Made by a program: the position numbers and the translations under genes
DNA from: Cladopsammia gracilis
Lineage: Eukaryota > Cnidaria > Anthozoa > Scleractinia > Dendrophylliidae
Direction: 5' to 3'
Assembly: GCA_022457155.1 (NCBI GenBank)
Contig: JAJGOT010000513.1
Coordinates: 489,001-553,000, forward strand
Length of the DNA: 64,000 bases
The notes under the pieces: generated by a model
Seen by the model: the letters and a program-made list of their open reading frames with translations, nothing else
Database searches by the model: none
Told to the model about the DNA's origin: nothing
In this document: one piece after another, positions 26,820 to 37,332 of the stretch
How positions within the stretch are numbered: the first letter of the stretch is position 1
Layout of the letters: every line of letters starts with the position of its first letter

Positions 26820-27700
26820 AGGTTGACAAAACTTGTTCTCGCCTTGTTGTGTATTAAGCCGCGTAACTAACCGAAACAATGTATGTAGTTTAAAATCACA
26901 CATTGATTATAAAAACATGTTCTCGCATTGTTGTGTTACTAACTGATACAATTTTGTCATTGTTAATTAAATCACACGTCATAGGTTTAATAACATAGCT
27001 TGTCACGCCTTTGTTGAGTAAACTATGACACTTATTGATACAATATAATGTAGATATTGCAAGTTATTTAAAATCTCACTTTATAAGTTAAAAAAAATAT
27101 TGTTCTCCCCTTGTTGAGTAAGCCATGACACTAACTGATACAATGATGTTCATAAACATAACTTGTCACGCCTTGTTGAGTAAACCATGACATTTACTGA
27201 TACAATATAATGTAGATATTGTAAGTTATTTAAAATCACACGTTATAGTTAACAAAGCTTGTTCTTGCCTTGTTGAGTGAACCATGTTCCTAACTGATAC
27301 AAAATACTAGATATTGCTATTTAAAATCACCCGTTATAGGCTAACAACCCCTTAACAACCCTAACCCTTAACAAAACTTGGTTTTGGTTTGTGTTTGTTG
27401 AGTAGTAACACTGTTGAACAGTGTTACTAACTTGATCTACTTAGAATCACACACCATAAGTTTACAAAACCCTTTTTTGAGTAAGCTATGGTTTCAACTG
27501 ATAAAATGTAGATTTTGGTTTTCAGAATCACACGTTCCGAGCATTCCACTAAAACGCTTTGACTGATGAGTAAGCCCTCCATTATAACATGTACATTTTA
27601 ACAGGTAAAATAAACTAGTTTTGTTTTGTGTGGTGAGCAATATAATGTGGCTTAAATTTAACAATGCCAACTTTACCAGAATCACATCTTATAGGTCTAA
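26820..27700. repeat. Degenerate tandem/dispersed repeat
   Basis: At least seven imperfect blocks combine AAAATCACAC, TTGTTCTCGCCTTGTTG and ACTAACTGATACAAT. Spacing varies between about 70 and 110 bp. No coding potential. Confidence 0.6.
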
Positions 27701-28477
27701 AGACCGCTCGCTTTTGAACATTTATTGTCTTCCAATAGCTAAAAGTGACATATGTCAGTCCTGAATGATCGAAGATCTGTGAAAATTATCTAACGAACTT
27801 GATATAATAAGTTATTGTTAAATTCTCATAAATAGTTAAGTCAGAAATGTATATAAAGAAATGTATATTAAGACTAGCAAGGAGAATTGTAGTGCTTTTT
27901 AGCTTGTTAATTTGTTTGTTATCTCCCTTTGCGGGTTCATGTGACTTTGTTCTAGAGCCTCGGAATCGTTGTTTACAAACTCCATCATATTCATCAGTGT
28001 TTTAATGCTGTTTTTTAGAAAGCGGAACGTCACAGGCTGCCTGCAGTTACAATGAATTATTAAGTAATAATATTAATGGAAACTATTTTAGTAATATTAT
28101 AAAAAATGCTTCGAAAAAAGATTTTCAGTCAAGTTACTTTTTGCGTTAATCAATAGTGCACAACTGAGTTTTGCAAGTCAGCCGCAACGAAATGTAATCA
28201 GTGTTCTTTGGCATATTAAGGTAAACGGGATATTATGTTAATTTTAAGGAAAAAAACACACGACCCGATTGATTTTTCGACGAAACATATTTGAACCGTT
28301 ACAACGGTCTTCTTCAGCTGAAACTTGTTTTGTCGAAAAATCAAATATGTCGTCTTTTTTTCTTAAAATTATAGCCAGTCTCCTACTATTCAGATATTTT
28401 GGAAATATTACGTTATTGTTTCAAGAAACGCAACACACTCTTCATAAGATGAGTTTTCTGTCATTCATTGACTTCTC
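27701..28477. other. Intergenic, no gene seen
   Basis: A short inverted pair (TTGATTTTTCGACGAAACAT / TTGTCGAAAAATCAAATATG) lies at about 28269-28350, resembling a small hairpin element. Nothing else recognisable. Confidence 0.4.
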
Positions 28478-30124
28478 TTAATAGACTATCACCTTTCCTT
28501 GATGTTCATCTTTGAAGTCTCCGGACTGCTGTGTTAATGATACAACAATGCGACCTTTTGTGGTAACTGTGATGCTTGGGATTGAAACAATCCCACTTTC
28601 GTTGACATGTTTATAGATGTGCTCTTCTTCGCCATCAGAGGTGTACAAAGATAAGATCAAATCAGTCCCTTTTTTTATGGAAGCAATGACAATGTGTCTA
28701 CTTGCCCGATGAAACGCTACAGCGGCAGAATCGTAACCCACCTCAAAACAGCGGAGTGGTTTTCTCCTTGCACCGAACTCACGAATATACTTCTTTTCAG
28801 ACCCACAGTGGCATTTATCCAACACGAAAGTGTGTCCATTTCCATCGCAAACAAGATCTTGAGCATCCATCAGTATGTTCCCACCGAAGTGGGCAACAAA
28901 TGTATTCGTTACATACCGTTCTTTACAGGTTTCATACACTTCTTCACCGGTTTTGTACACTTCAACCTTGGCATGCAAACTTCCACTTTCTTTCTTCAAT
29001 ACAAGCACTTCAGTCTTGAATTCATGCTGGTTAACTGCCAGTTTGCAGCCTTTGTAGTACTTGTTTCTCAACTGAATGCGGCTGCGCCGCTTCCAGTCCT
29101 TGTCAAACACGAACACTTCATACCAGCTTTCGTTGTTCTGCTTATTGACCATCTGAACCAGTAAATAGATGTTGTCGTCCTTGTCAGTATCAACATCCAC
29201 CGCATGATATTGAATGTAACCAGCCGTTACGATAGAGGGAGGTTTCAGGTATTTTCCACTGTTATCGAAAATTTTGATTTCGGTGTGGTCTGCAACTAGG
29301 AACTGTCCTTGTGCGTTTGTAGCAATGCCACTTGGGGACTTGACAAACTCCTGGCCAAACTCTCTAACTACCAAACAGTAGTTAGTTCCAGGATGACGCA
29401 AAGGATCAACTTTGCAAACCTTCTTCCCACTTCCAATCTCAATATGCGGCCAGATGAAGAACTCTTGCAACACCCGGTCTCCACCAACCACCTGCACCGT
29501 ATCGAACACGATGCGATTCACGTGACAGACAGACCAAACAATATCTCTTCCTTCACTAGTTTTCCACCGTAAAGGCGAACCAATGAGTTCAGTTTCAAAG
29601 TTTTTAATGATATCTTCACGAGAGTGCAAGTTTCCTAAATAATCCATACAAAATTCTATTGCTCTGGCTGGATCTTCCTCTTCTAGCAATGTCGCCATAA
29701 CCTGGATGTACGTTGCTGAAATGATATCCTTCGTCGCCAGACCTGAATGACCGAGAGCTATTTCTGCGTTTTTACGAGCTGCTTTAAATCTCTTTCTTGT
29801 AGTAGTGCTAAGGTCTGTTTTCCTTCTCTTCGCTGGTAGGCCGTGTTCTTCACTTAGACAAGAGCCCATTACAGGCTCCTCACTTAGATCAAAAGACATG
29901 GATTTTAGTCCTTGATTGAAGAAGCTAATGCTTGCCACAAGATGTTGTCTTCTTTGGCCCTCTAGTTCCTTCTTGATATGATCGAAATCACTCTCGATCA
30001 GCTTGCAAAGCCTTTGATCAAAGACATCGCCGTTTCTCAGCTTTTCGGCTGCGGAACGTCTTCCTCTTTTGAAAAGCCAGCCAACGGTTGATTTCACAAC
30101 TACCATGACCATCGAATCGACCAT
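28478..30124 (-). CDS. NHL-repeat-like beta-propeller protein, 548 aa, function unknown
   Basis: This is a single uninterrupted exon starting at ATG 30124. The N-terminal ~75 residues form a charged helical region after a hydrophobic MVDSMVMVVV start. A basic PAKRRK motif at about 98-102 could be a nuclear signal. From about residue 275 onward, repeated blocks such as GQFLVADHTEIKIFDNSGKY, DKDDNIYLLV, FVLDKCH and TTKGRIVV look like NHL/six-bladed propeller strands. The family is expanded in cnidarians and often labelled uncharacterized or TRIM71-like. No RING or B-box is visible here, so ubiquitin-ligase activity should not be assumed. A broken paralog lies 5 kb away in the same orientation. 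Confidence 0.75.
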   Translation of the reverse strand: MVDSMVMVVVKSTVGWLFKRGRRSAAEKLRNGDVFDQRLCKLIESDFDHIKKELEGQRRQHLVASISFFNQGLKSMSFDLSEEPVMGSCLSEEHGLPAKRRKTDLSTTTRKRFKAARKNAEIALGHSGLATKDIISATYIQVMATLLEEEDPARAIEFCMDYLGNLHSREDIIKNFETELIGSPLRWKTSEGRDIVWSVCHVNRIVFDTVQVVGGDRVLQEFFIWPHIEIGSGKKVCKVDPLRHPGTNYCLVVREFGQEFVKSPSGIATNAQGQFLVADHTEIKIFDNSGKYLKPPSIVTAGYIQYHAVDVDTDKDDNIYLLVQMVNKQNNESWYEVFVFDKDWKRRSRIQLRNKYYKGCKLAVNQHEFKTEVLVLKKESGSLHAKVEVYKTGEEVYETCKERYVTNTFVAHFGGNILMDAQDLVCDGNGHTFVLDKCHCGSEKKYIREFGARRKPLRCFEVGYDSAAVAFHRASRHIVIASIKKGTDLILSLYTSDGEEEHIYKHVNESGIVSIPSITVTTKGRIVVSLTQQSGDFKDEHQGKVIVY

Positions 30125-31132
30125 ATTGACTATATTGACGGAATCTTAAAAGATCTTAAAAACGTTGTTCTGCCGAAAAGTGTTAATTCGCATTAAATAA
30201 AATACTCATTCCAGAAATTATTGTCACAAAGAAGGGTTTTGAAACAATAGTAAATCACGTGCACGGGGGCGGTTCTTAACAAGAGCGGAAGAAGGAGCTA
30301 TAGAATTTAATTATTCTTGCAGAAATATTTCTGAAAAATATTTTATCTTTACCCCGCAACAAACATAGAAACAAAAGAGCAGAAATCTGAAAGCACAAAT
30401 TGAAACTAAACAACGCAATTAATTGTTAAATTTCAAAAGGAGACTAGTCTGCGCAGAGAACAAAGGAAATACATGTAGAAGACATCTGCGCACGATTTGT
30501 GTTATACAGTTACTCAACAGCAGCTGATCCAAGATCTTGGAAACGGTGTTAATTGTTTCTGTTTTTTATTGTTGAGATAATAGGCTGATGGCAAGTTATT
30601 TAACGCCTCGGGGTACAAAATGTTTTCGTTCCAGTATGTAGATAAACGATAGTTTGTTGATAAACGATAATGGATAAACGATAAACGATAAACGATAGTT
30701 TGTATGCAGATAAACGATAGTTTGTTTCAATTTTATAGGATGTTTTTTCGGTTACTGGCAAAGTGACGAAGACAAACTTTCCTGCGTGACTCGTTTATAA
30801 ATGTTTTTGTAAATACGTTGTTCTTAACTGTTCTAGTTTTCGTTTAGCCGTGGCTTCGTCCCTACAGCGGTCTATAGCCTCTTGACTAGAACTTTCCTAC
30901 AAACAACTGATCATGAGATACCGTAATTATAAAACAGAACCCGGGAACAGACGCAAGCATCAAATTGAATGTAAAGTTAAAATCGGTAAAGCGTATTTGT
31001 TCTGTCGATTTTCCACCCACAAATAAATATTAGCCATAGGTATCTTTTGGCGAATATTTATTTGTGGGTGAAAAATCGCCATTACTTACTTAATCCTCTT
31101 CGTTCCTAAGTGGAACATAGGTCCTCAACTAG
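30125..31132. other. Left flank of the Polinton, no gene
   Basis: It contains a GATAAACGATA-type short tandem (about 30650-30725) and a palindrome at 31006-31078 (ACCCACAAATAAATATT arms). The last ~50 bases (GTTCCTAAGTGGAACATAGG) look like part of an older repeat into which the Polinton inserted. Confidence 0.5.
31006..31078. repeat. Short palindrome
   Basis: Arms of about 26 bp (CGATTTTTCACCCACAAATA-like) surround a ~20-bp loop. Confidence 0.8.
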
Positions 31133-31138
31133 AGCGCG
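31133..31138. other. Left target-site duplication of the Polinton
   Basis: AGCGCG directly precedes the terminal AGTAGTC and is repeated exactly after the right end at 50203-50208. A 6-bp duplication is the known Polinton/Maverick signature. Confidence 0.9.
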
Positions 31139-31553
31139 AGTAGTCTATCCCGGATGCCTAGACCAATTTTATTCATATATGCAGCAGCCCTGAGTTAATG
31201 AGGTTGGCTCTGTACAAACCGGTTTTGAATGGTTAGGTTAGGAGATAATGACATGCAAGCCGTATAGGTACGGGAGGGGATTAATGAGATGCAGACCGTG
31301 TAAGTGAGGTCATAAAAGATGCATGAATTGGGAAGACGCATTCTGAGATTTTATTGAATATTTATAAAGTGTTTAAGAGAAAAGTGTATGGTTCGATATG
31401 CTGTAACGTGTCCACCCAACCATCCGGGTGGTGGTTTCAATTTAAAGGCAAAAGAACAAAGGACGGGTGATGAACCAATGAGAATCCACTGACGTCATGG
31501 TCAAACCGGTTCAAACCAGTTTACCTGGGTGTATATTATTAAAAATGCCCACC
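31139..31553 (+). repeat. Left terminal inverted repeat
   Basis: It starts AGTAGTCTATCCCGGATG. The outer 175 bp (31139-31313) appear identical to the complement of 50028-50202. The inner part (31314-31553) matches 49787-50027 with many substitutions and small indels. A further weakly matching zone with ACCGGTTTT continues to about 31680, interrupted by a long A-run. Confidence 0.9.
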
Positions 31554-31634
31554 CAGCAACCTCATGGTCAAACCGGTTGAAACCAGTCTGCCTGGTTGTA
31601 GATTATTCAAAATGACTACTCCCTAGAAAACTAG

Positions 31635-31665
<31 letters not shown>

Positions 31666-31769
31666 GGTTTTTTTTTTTGGTCATGAATATTCTGGTTTTT
31701 AGTAAACAAACTGTTTTTTTTTTTCTATTTAATATTTCATGTGAAAAAAGGGTTGTAGAAACAAATGCA

Positions 31770-31838
31770 ATGACTAGGGATCAATTCTACCCTTTCCAAC
31801 GACAAGTCATAACTTTCGGGCAACAAGGTAAAATGTAG
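31770..31838 (+). pseudogene. Fragment of the pX-like core gene start
   Basis: This 22-codon frame matches the first residues of the gene at 44935 (shared QFYP, QRQVI, FG and GK), and nucleotide similarity extends over about 31776-31832 versus 44950-45006. It then ends in TAG. It is probably a relic of a duplication or recombination event within the element. Confidence 0.7.
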
Positions 31839-32180
31839 GAGAACCCCAAATACAACAAGTAAAGAAGCATTAAATAGAAAAAATGTACCTTTAATTATTA
31901 AAATTACAAATACAAATCTACTTTAAGAAAACGTTCACACTTTCAAAACTTTTTTTTCCCATATAATAAAACAAACGATTAAAAAAAAAAAAAAAAAGAA
32001 CTTTATACATTTGATTAAAGAATTGCAAAAACTTTCATGAAAAAAAAAACTATTTTCATAAACTAAAACATTTGTCAAATTGAAAACTATCAAAAATACT
32101 AGAAACAAAATTATAAGGGTTGCGTTAAATAATTGTCTTTATTATATCTCTTAGTTAGTACGCGCGCTGTGATTGGTCAA

Positions 32181-32216
32181 TTTAGCGGGCCGTATTTTAC
32201 AGTACGGCCCGCTAAA
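32181..32216. repeat. Hairpin
   Basis: TTTAGCGGGCCGTA is mirrored by TACGGCCCGCTAAA around a short loop. Its core matches the ends of the larger palindrome at 33574-33728. Confidence 0.85.
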
Positions 32217-32806
32217 GTTGAGAGTCTCAGCATCAGGCCTAACACACGCTTACAAAAGTTGTTTTCTACATTAAAAATTATCCAGAGGAAACGTTTGGAG
32301 CTATAAGTGGGTTAACATGTCAGGTTACAAAAACTCTCCGATGAAATTAAAATATAACTTTAGCAAAAAACTGATTAGCTGCGAATCAAAAAGCATTGAC
32401 AATTTTCTCGAGTAAGCTTTTTTGTTTTGGTATTTAGGTTTTAGGCTGTAAGTTATAAAAACTCGAGTAACACGGCAAATTCGTTTAACTCTTACAATTT
32501 AATTAAGCATTATAACAAAACAGTCTTTCTTCGTAAGAAAATGTCTCTATGAAAAACATAAAGCTGCAAAACAACTTGAAACGACTTCCATCGGCAAAAC
32601 TTAAATTAAGCTTAACTTAGTTTGATCAAGTTTTTGTCTGGTTATAAACTTAAGTTCAGAGTTATCGTTTGTGGCAGTGGCTCTAATAAGAACAGACTTG
32701 AAGCTACAAAATTACGCTAAAAGTGTACCTTGATTCCTCAGCGAAATTTTTGTCCTTGTAGTGGAGTCCATGAAAACCACTCTTAAACTCGAATTGTTAT
32801 TTTAAG

Positions 32807-33020
32807 AACCAAATTTGTTAAAACAAATCGACAGGTAAGAACTTTTTTGTTGTTAAATTAAATTTCTTATTTTAAGAATTTAATTCTTACTTTAAGTCTT
32901 AAGAAATTGATTTTAAAGAAGAAAATTTTCTTAAAATAAGAATTAAATTCTTAAAATAAGAAATTTAATTTAACAACAAAAAAGTTCTTACCTGTCGATT
33001 TGTTTTAACAAAATTGGTTT
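32807..33020. repeat. Large imperfect palindrome (~214 bp)
   Basis: The arms share AACCAAATTTGTTAAAACA at the outside and AGGTAAGAACTTTTTTGTTG inside, then AT-rich TTTAAGAAT repeats at the tip. It could be a hairpin MITE or a structural element of the left arm. Confidence 0.85.
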
Positions 33021-33573
33021 AAGAGTGAACAATTTTGCGTTGTATACGCTCTTGCTGCAGCTCACGCTGAAAATTTGTCAGGTGCGATTGAAATTCACAC
33101 TCATCCACGCACAAAGTTCGGCATGAAGCCACTAAAGCACACAAAAAGCCAAAAACAACTTGCAGTATTTGATGACGAAGTTTGAGAGTTTCTTCGTTCA
33201 CCGCTGTAGACCGAAGTGCTGCCACATTTTCCCGTTTGACAAACACGTTTGTTTTGGCGATTTTATCGCGGCGTTTTCATTCTTCTTTTCCTCGCTTGTC
33301 TTCGCCAGTAACTAAGAATCCTTTTCAAAGAAAACAACCTTATTTCAGGTTTCCGTCGTCCTACCGAACACATGGAAGATTAAATTAATTCGTTTATAGA
33401 GTTTTCATTCAAGAGCCACGCAAGTTCACGCCGAATCGAGGACCGATCACACTGTTTTTGAAAGCCAATAAAATTTGATCTTTGCTTTCTTGTGACGTAC
33501 GTCAGTCAAATGAAGCCGTCTATCTTTTGACTTGAAAGGTTTTCCTTTTCCGATTTAGAGATATAATAAATAT
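33019..33573 (-). other. Possible small minus-strand gene, unresolved
   Basis: A 75-codon minus-strand frame (33019-33246) has no ATG, but shows a hydrophobic VVFGFLCALVA segment and a CVDEC motif. A separate 36-codon ATG frame (33263-33373) is very basic. A spliced accessory gene is possible, but no convincing junction joins them. Nothing similar is known to me. Confidence 0.25.
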
Positions 33574-33728
33574 CTTACTAACCTCGTTTTCTCGGTCCGT
33601 ACTGTAAATTACGGCCCTTGTTTTTCCCCTTCGATTTATGGCCCGCGCGCTTCGCGCTTGGGCCATAAATCGAAGGGGAAAAACGCGGGCCGTAATTTAC
33701 AGTACGGCCCTCGAACTCGGTTAGTAAG
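33574..33728. mobile_element. Palindromic MITE overlapping the 3' end of the RING gene
   Basis: The arms run from CTTACTAACC through CCGTACTGTAAATTACGG to a GCGCGCTTCGCGC tip and back to GGTTAGTAAG. The C-terminal ~45 codons and the stop of the RING gene are read from this palindrome, so it probably replaced or extended the original gene end. Confidence 0.75.
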
Positions 33729-35893
33729 AGGTATATAATTGCATTGTGCAACGGTCGGCATGTGGGGCATTCGCTGTTCTGGCCTCTTGGGTGGAAGCAT
33801 TCAATAAGGGTTTTGAATTTCTCCGCAAGGTCCATTCTTTGAAAGGAAGTGAGTGGCCTGTAAAAATAATTACAGGCCACACACATGAAGTCCTCCGTCT
33901 GCCTGGGGTGCAGTAGGCGGCAATTCTGAAAAAAACAAAACGGTGAATTATACGCTATTTCACTTCACTAAAATATCAAATGTTTCGACGGGGATGAATA
34001 TAATTTACCTTTTTGCACTCGAACATAAATTCGTTCAAGTCTATGATTTCTTGAAACGTCCAAGGGAGCGGAAGCTCACTTCTACAATGTGGACACCCGG
34101 AGGTACTTGGGAGGAGTGTTCTCCTCCAGGAGTCTAGACATTGTTCATGGACAGCTTGCTTACAGCATGACATCTTAGGCAAATTCCACCCTTCTTCGAG
34201 GCATACAACGCACTCGTCCAAATTCTATAAAGAAAACACATCGTACTTTCTATTAAATTCATATAATTACTTTAAATTTATTTCATTAAGAAAACAATGT
34301 GTGTGGCATACAAAAAGAAAAGGCTTTCTTTGATTAAGCCAAGTTGAGTGCGTGGTAATTATTTACTTTTCAAGTGCGATATGTTTCAAATAAGAAGCGA
34401 AACTTTTCGTTTACGCTTAAGACAAACTAGGAGCGAAGCTTTTCGAGTTTTACGCACTGCAAAAACTTAGCGCGGGATTCTAAACAAGGAGTGGAGCTAA
34501 TTAAGTAACTTAAGCGCGGTTTACTTTGAACATACGTTTTGATTTTATTTGTACGCGGTAATAATTTGCTTTCAAGTGAAAACGAATGAAGATTTCAAAA
34601 TTCAACTCGCAACCCACTGACACACTCAAAGAAATAATTTACGTTTAAGTCAAAAGTCGAGGAACGAAGCTATTTGAGTTTAACACACTGCAAAAACTTA
34701 GCGCGGGATTCTAAACAAGGAGTGGAGCTAATTAAGTAACTTAAGCGCGGTTTACTTTGAACATACGTTTTGATTTTATTTGTACGCGGTAATAATTTGC
34801 TTTCAAGTGAAAACGAATAAAGATTTCAAAATTCAACTCGCAACCCACTGACACACTCAAAGAAATAATTTACGTTTAAGTCAAACTAGGAGTAAAGCTA
34901 AACAAGTTTAGCGCACTGCAAAAACTTAGCGCATGATTCTATACACTTAAACACGGAGCGAAACTTTTCGAGTAACTTTGAGCGCAGTTTCTTTTGAACA
35001 CACGTTTTGATTTCATATGCGAGCGGTAATAATTTGCTTCCAAGTCAGAACGAATAAAGATTTTAACTTTAACTCGCAACTTAATGATCACTCACAGAAA
35101 TAATTTACGTTTAAGTCAAACTAGGAGTGAATCTAATCAAGTTTAGCGCACTGCAAAAACTTAGCGTATGATTTTAGTCACTTAAGCAACTTAGCGCACG
35201 GCATGCTTTCAAGTCAGAACGAATAAAGATTTCAAAATTCAACTCACAACCCACTGACACACTCAAAGAAATAATTTACGTTTAAGTCAAACTAGGAGTA
35301 AAGCTAAACAAGTTTAGCGCACTGCAAAAACTTAGCGCATGATTCTATACACTTAAACACGGAGCGAAACTTTTCGAGTAACTTTGAGCGCAGTTTCTTT
35401 TGAACACACGTTTTGATTTCATATGCGAGCGGTAATAATTTGCTTCCAAGTCAGAACGAATAAAGATTTTAACTTTAACTCGCAACTTAATGATCACTCA
35501 CAGAAATACTTTTACGCTTGAGTCAAACAAGAAGCGGAACTAACAGAAAAACGTAACGCGCTGAAAAGCGCGGTTTCCTTTCACCAAAGCGTATTGATGC
35601 TACTCAAGTTTAGCGCACGGCAATAGTTTGCTTTCAAGTCAAAACGAATAACCAATTTTTGAATTTAACTTGTGACTTAACTGTTGTAGTGAATCAGAAA
35701 TACTTTACGCTTAAGGCAAACAAGAAGCGAAACTAACAGAAAAACGTGACGCGCTGAAAAGCACGGTTTCTTTTTTCATCAAACCTTACTGTCAGAAATG
35801 CTTTTAAGTCCTAACGAATGTGTGCAATGACATATTAAACAAGCACGATGTACTTACCATTCTGATGATCACTCTTGAAATTTCACAATCCAT
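33578..35893 (-). CDS. RING-finger accessory protein, spliced, ~199 aa
   Basis: Predicted exons in transcript order: 35893-35858, 34224-34009, 33925-33578. The first donor is ATG/GTAAGTA and the first acceptor CTTTATAG; the second donor is AAG/GTAAAT and its acceptor follows a long T-run (TTTTTTTCAG). All junctions are phase 0. Exon 2 carries a RING-type zinc finger: CVVC, then paired Cys, H and C (AVHEQC), and CPHC. Exon 3 adds two more Cys pairs (CVAC, CPTC). RING proteins of this type usually act as E3 ubiquitin ligases; a host-modulating role is inference only. The large intron is filled by tandem repeats. The C terminus is coded by an inserted palindrome, so the native end may be lost. 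Confidence 0.7.
34380..35800. repeat. Tandem array (~230-bp units) inside the RING-gene intron
   Basis: The block CACTGCAAAAACTTAGCGC recurs at about 34455, 34686, 34914, 35149 and 35320 (spacings about 231, 228, 235 and 171). A higher-order repeat of about 400 bp makes 35213-35500 nearly equal to 34810-35100. Units contain AGCGAAACTTTTCGAGT and AAATAATTTACGTTTAAGTC. No coding potential. Confidence 0.85.
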
Positions 35894-36408
35894 TTTCTTC
35901 TCTATACGTAGTTGTTGTAGTTGATGTAGAAGCAGCAGTTGTAAAGACAAGTGGGAAACATCTCTTAGTTCGAGACTTATTCATAACTGAGTCAAAGCAA
36001 TTTGATTGGTCGCTTTGTTATGCTATCTGATTGGTGCGTTTCGAGCCTTAAAAATTTTCACTGTCGAAAGATTTGCGAGCTATCTGATTGGTGCGTTTCG
36101 ATCCTACGATTTCAAGCTCCAGTTGATTATAAAGTGAACGCGGACGCGTGAGGAAAATGCTTAATGTTTTGATTGGTTCATGTCAAAACTCTAATATCTC
36201 TTCAATGTCAAACAATAGGAATAAAACGAACTTTTGTGAAACCAGATAATTTCTTGTTTAAAACCAGTTTTTAACAAATAAAACATGTGTATATTGTTTC
36301 AAAAAGGTTTCGATTGGTGTTTTTCGATCCTGAGTGTTTCCTCATTATTCGCATAGTCATTATAAAAGGAGCTACGCGGTCTAGGTTTTTTCATTCAACT
36401 TTGACAAG
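35894..36408. promoter_or_regulatory. Divergent promoter region between RING gene and acidic gene
   Basis: It lies between two outward-facing start codons. For the plus strand, TATAAAAGG is at 36361 and an initiator-like TTCATTCAAC lies about 31-32 nt downstream, giving a ~17-nt leader before ATG 36409. Four or more GATTGGTGCGTTTCGATCC-type blocks, each with an ATTGG (CCAAT-box) core, lie at about 36000-36330 and could serve both directions. No good TATA box is seen for the RING gene. Confidence 0.65.
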
Positions 36409-37332
36409 ATGGAAAGACAAGCTCACTTTAACCCTGAAGTTTCAAGAGCCGTTTACATGAAAGAAAGGAAGACAGAGGACTGTATTGAACATGTATCAAG
36501 TACACATTTGGTGAGTGAAGACGAAATTGCTTCACGTACATCTGAATTTCAAAACGTACATCGTATTCAAAAGAGACAGTTGCATGAATATCATGCTCAA
36601 AAAAAAAACAAATGCCGCCTTCACATGCGTCAAGATATCACAGATACTTTCTGGTCTGTTTATGAGCAAGAAGTGTGGAATCGGTTGATTGATGCAGCTG
36701 GTACCCTTGACGTAACGGCTGACCATGTAGATGCATTTTTGCTTGAAGTCATTCTGTCCTGTGACAAAAATGAGATTGTAAGACTATGGCGTGAGAAGTG
36801 TATGATGATGTATCCTGTAATTGAACAACATGAAATGGTTCCCTTTCACGACCGTTGGATTCAACAGCAGTTTAAAGAAGAAGAAAATGTGAAAGCCATG
36901 AAACAGAGATTGAAAATACGAGCAAATAATTCTTCACATTGGTTTACTGACCTCGTGAATGAACTGGTCACATCGCCTGACACTCCTTCAACGCAAGAGT
37001 TTAATTTTGAAGCTTTAGATGAATTTGAAATCACAACTCCAGAGACTTCAGTGGACTTTCAACAACATGAAAACTTCAATGACCTACCTACACTCACCCC
37101 GGGAGTGGATTTTATTGATCTCTCAGAAACTGAACCAATGACTGAGTTTAATTTTGAAGCCTCGCATGAAATGGAACCCAGTTCTAACAATGAGCAACCT
37201 AAAGTTTTAGAAGATTTTACCGATTCAGATGAAGCGATGATACAGGCGATGGAATGCTATGAAGAGGAGGAGCTGACTTCAGCAATTGATACCTGGGATT
37301 ATGGCTACCTACTAGGAAATGAGGTGTGCTGA
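36409..37332 (+). CDS. Acidic accessory protein, 307 aa, function unknown
   Basis: It starts 48 nt after the TATAAAAGG box. The N-terminal two-thirds are charged and probably helical (WSVYEQEVWNRLID, VDAFLLEVIL). The last third is strongly acidic with two EFNFEA repeats (about residues 199 and 246) and ends near an MECYEEEE stretch resembling an LxCxE pocket-protein motif with Met for Leu. The layout (helical head, acidic tail) suggests a transcriptional or cell-cycle regulator, but this is inference. The final codons GAG/GTGTGC offer a phase-0 5' splice site, so an alternative product could run on into PolB. AATAAA at 37548 may end the unspliced transcript. Confidence 0.7.
   Translation: MERQAHFNPEVSRAVYMKERKTEDCIEHVSSTHLVSEDEIASRTSEFQNVHRIQKRQLHEYHAQKKNKCRLHMRQDITDTFWSVYEQEVWNRLIDAAGTLDVTADHVDAFLLEVILSCDKNEIVRLWREKCMMMYPVIEQHEMVPFHDRWIQQQFKEEENVKAMKQRLKIRANNSSHWFTDLVNELVTSPDTPSTQEFNFEALDEFEITTPETSVDFQQHENFNDLPTLTPGVDFIDLSETEPMTEFNFEASHEMEPSSNNEQPKVLEDFTDSDEAMIQAMECYEEEELTSAIDTWDYGYLLGNEVC

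Larger units (their letters stand above)
31554..33018. other. Left arm of the element without a confident gene
   Basis: It holds a poly(A)/poly(T) patch (31629-31678), a 22-codon relic of the pX gene start (31770-31838), A-runs, a hairpin at 32181-32216 and a large inverted repeat at 32807-33020. No full gene was seen. Confidence 0.6.

Noticed and set aside
28694..29572. Plus-strand ORFs within the 548-aa gene region
   Set aside because: They are antisense to the intact NHL-like gene and have no independent support.
33182..33388. 68-codon plus-strand ORF in the left arm
   Set aside because: No ATG context, promoter or motif; it overlaps equally weak minus-strand frames.
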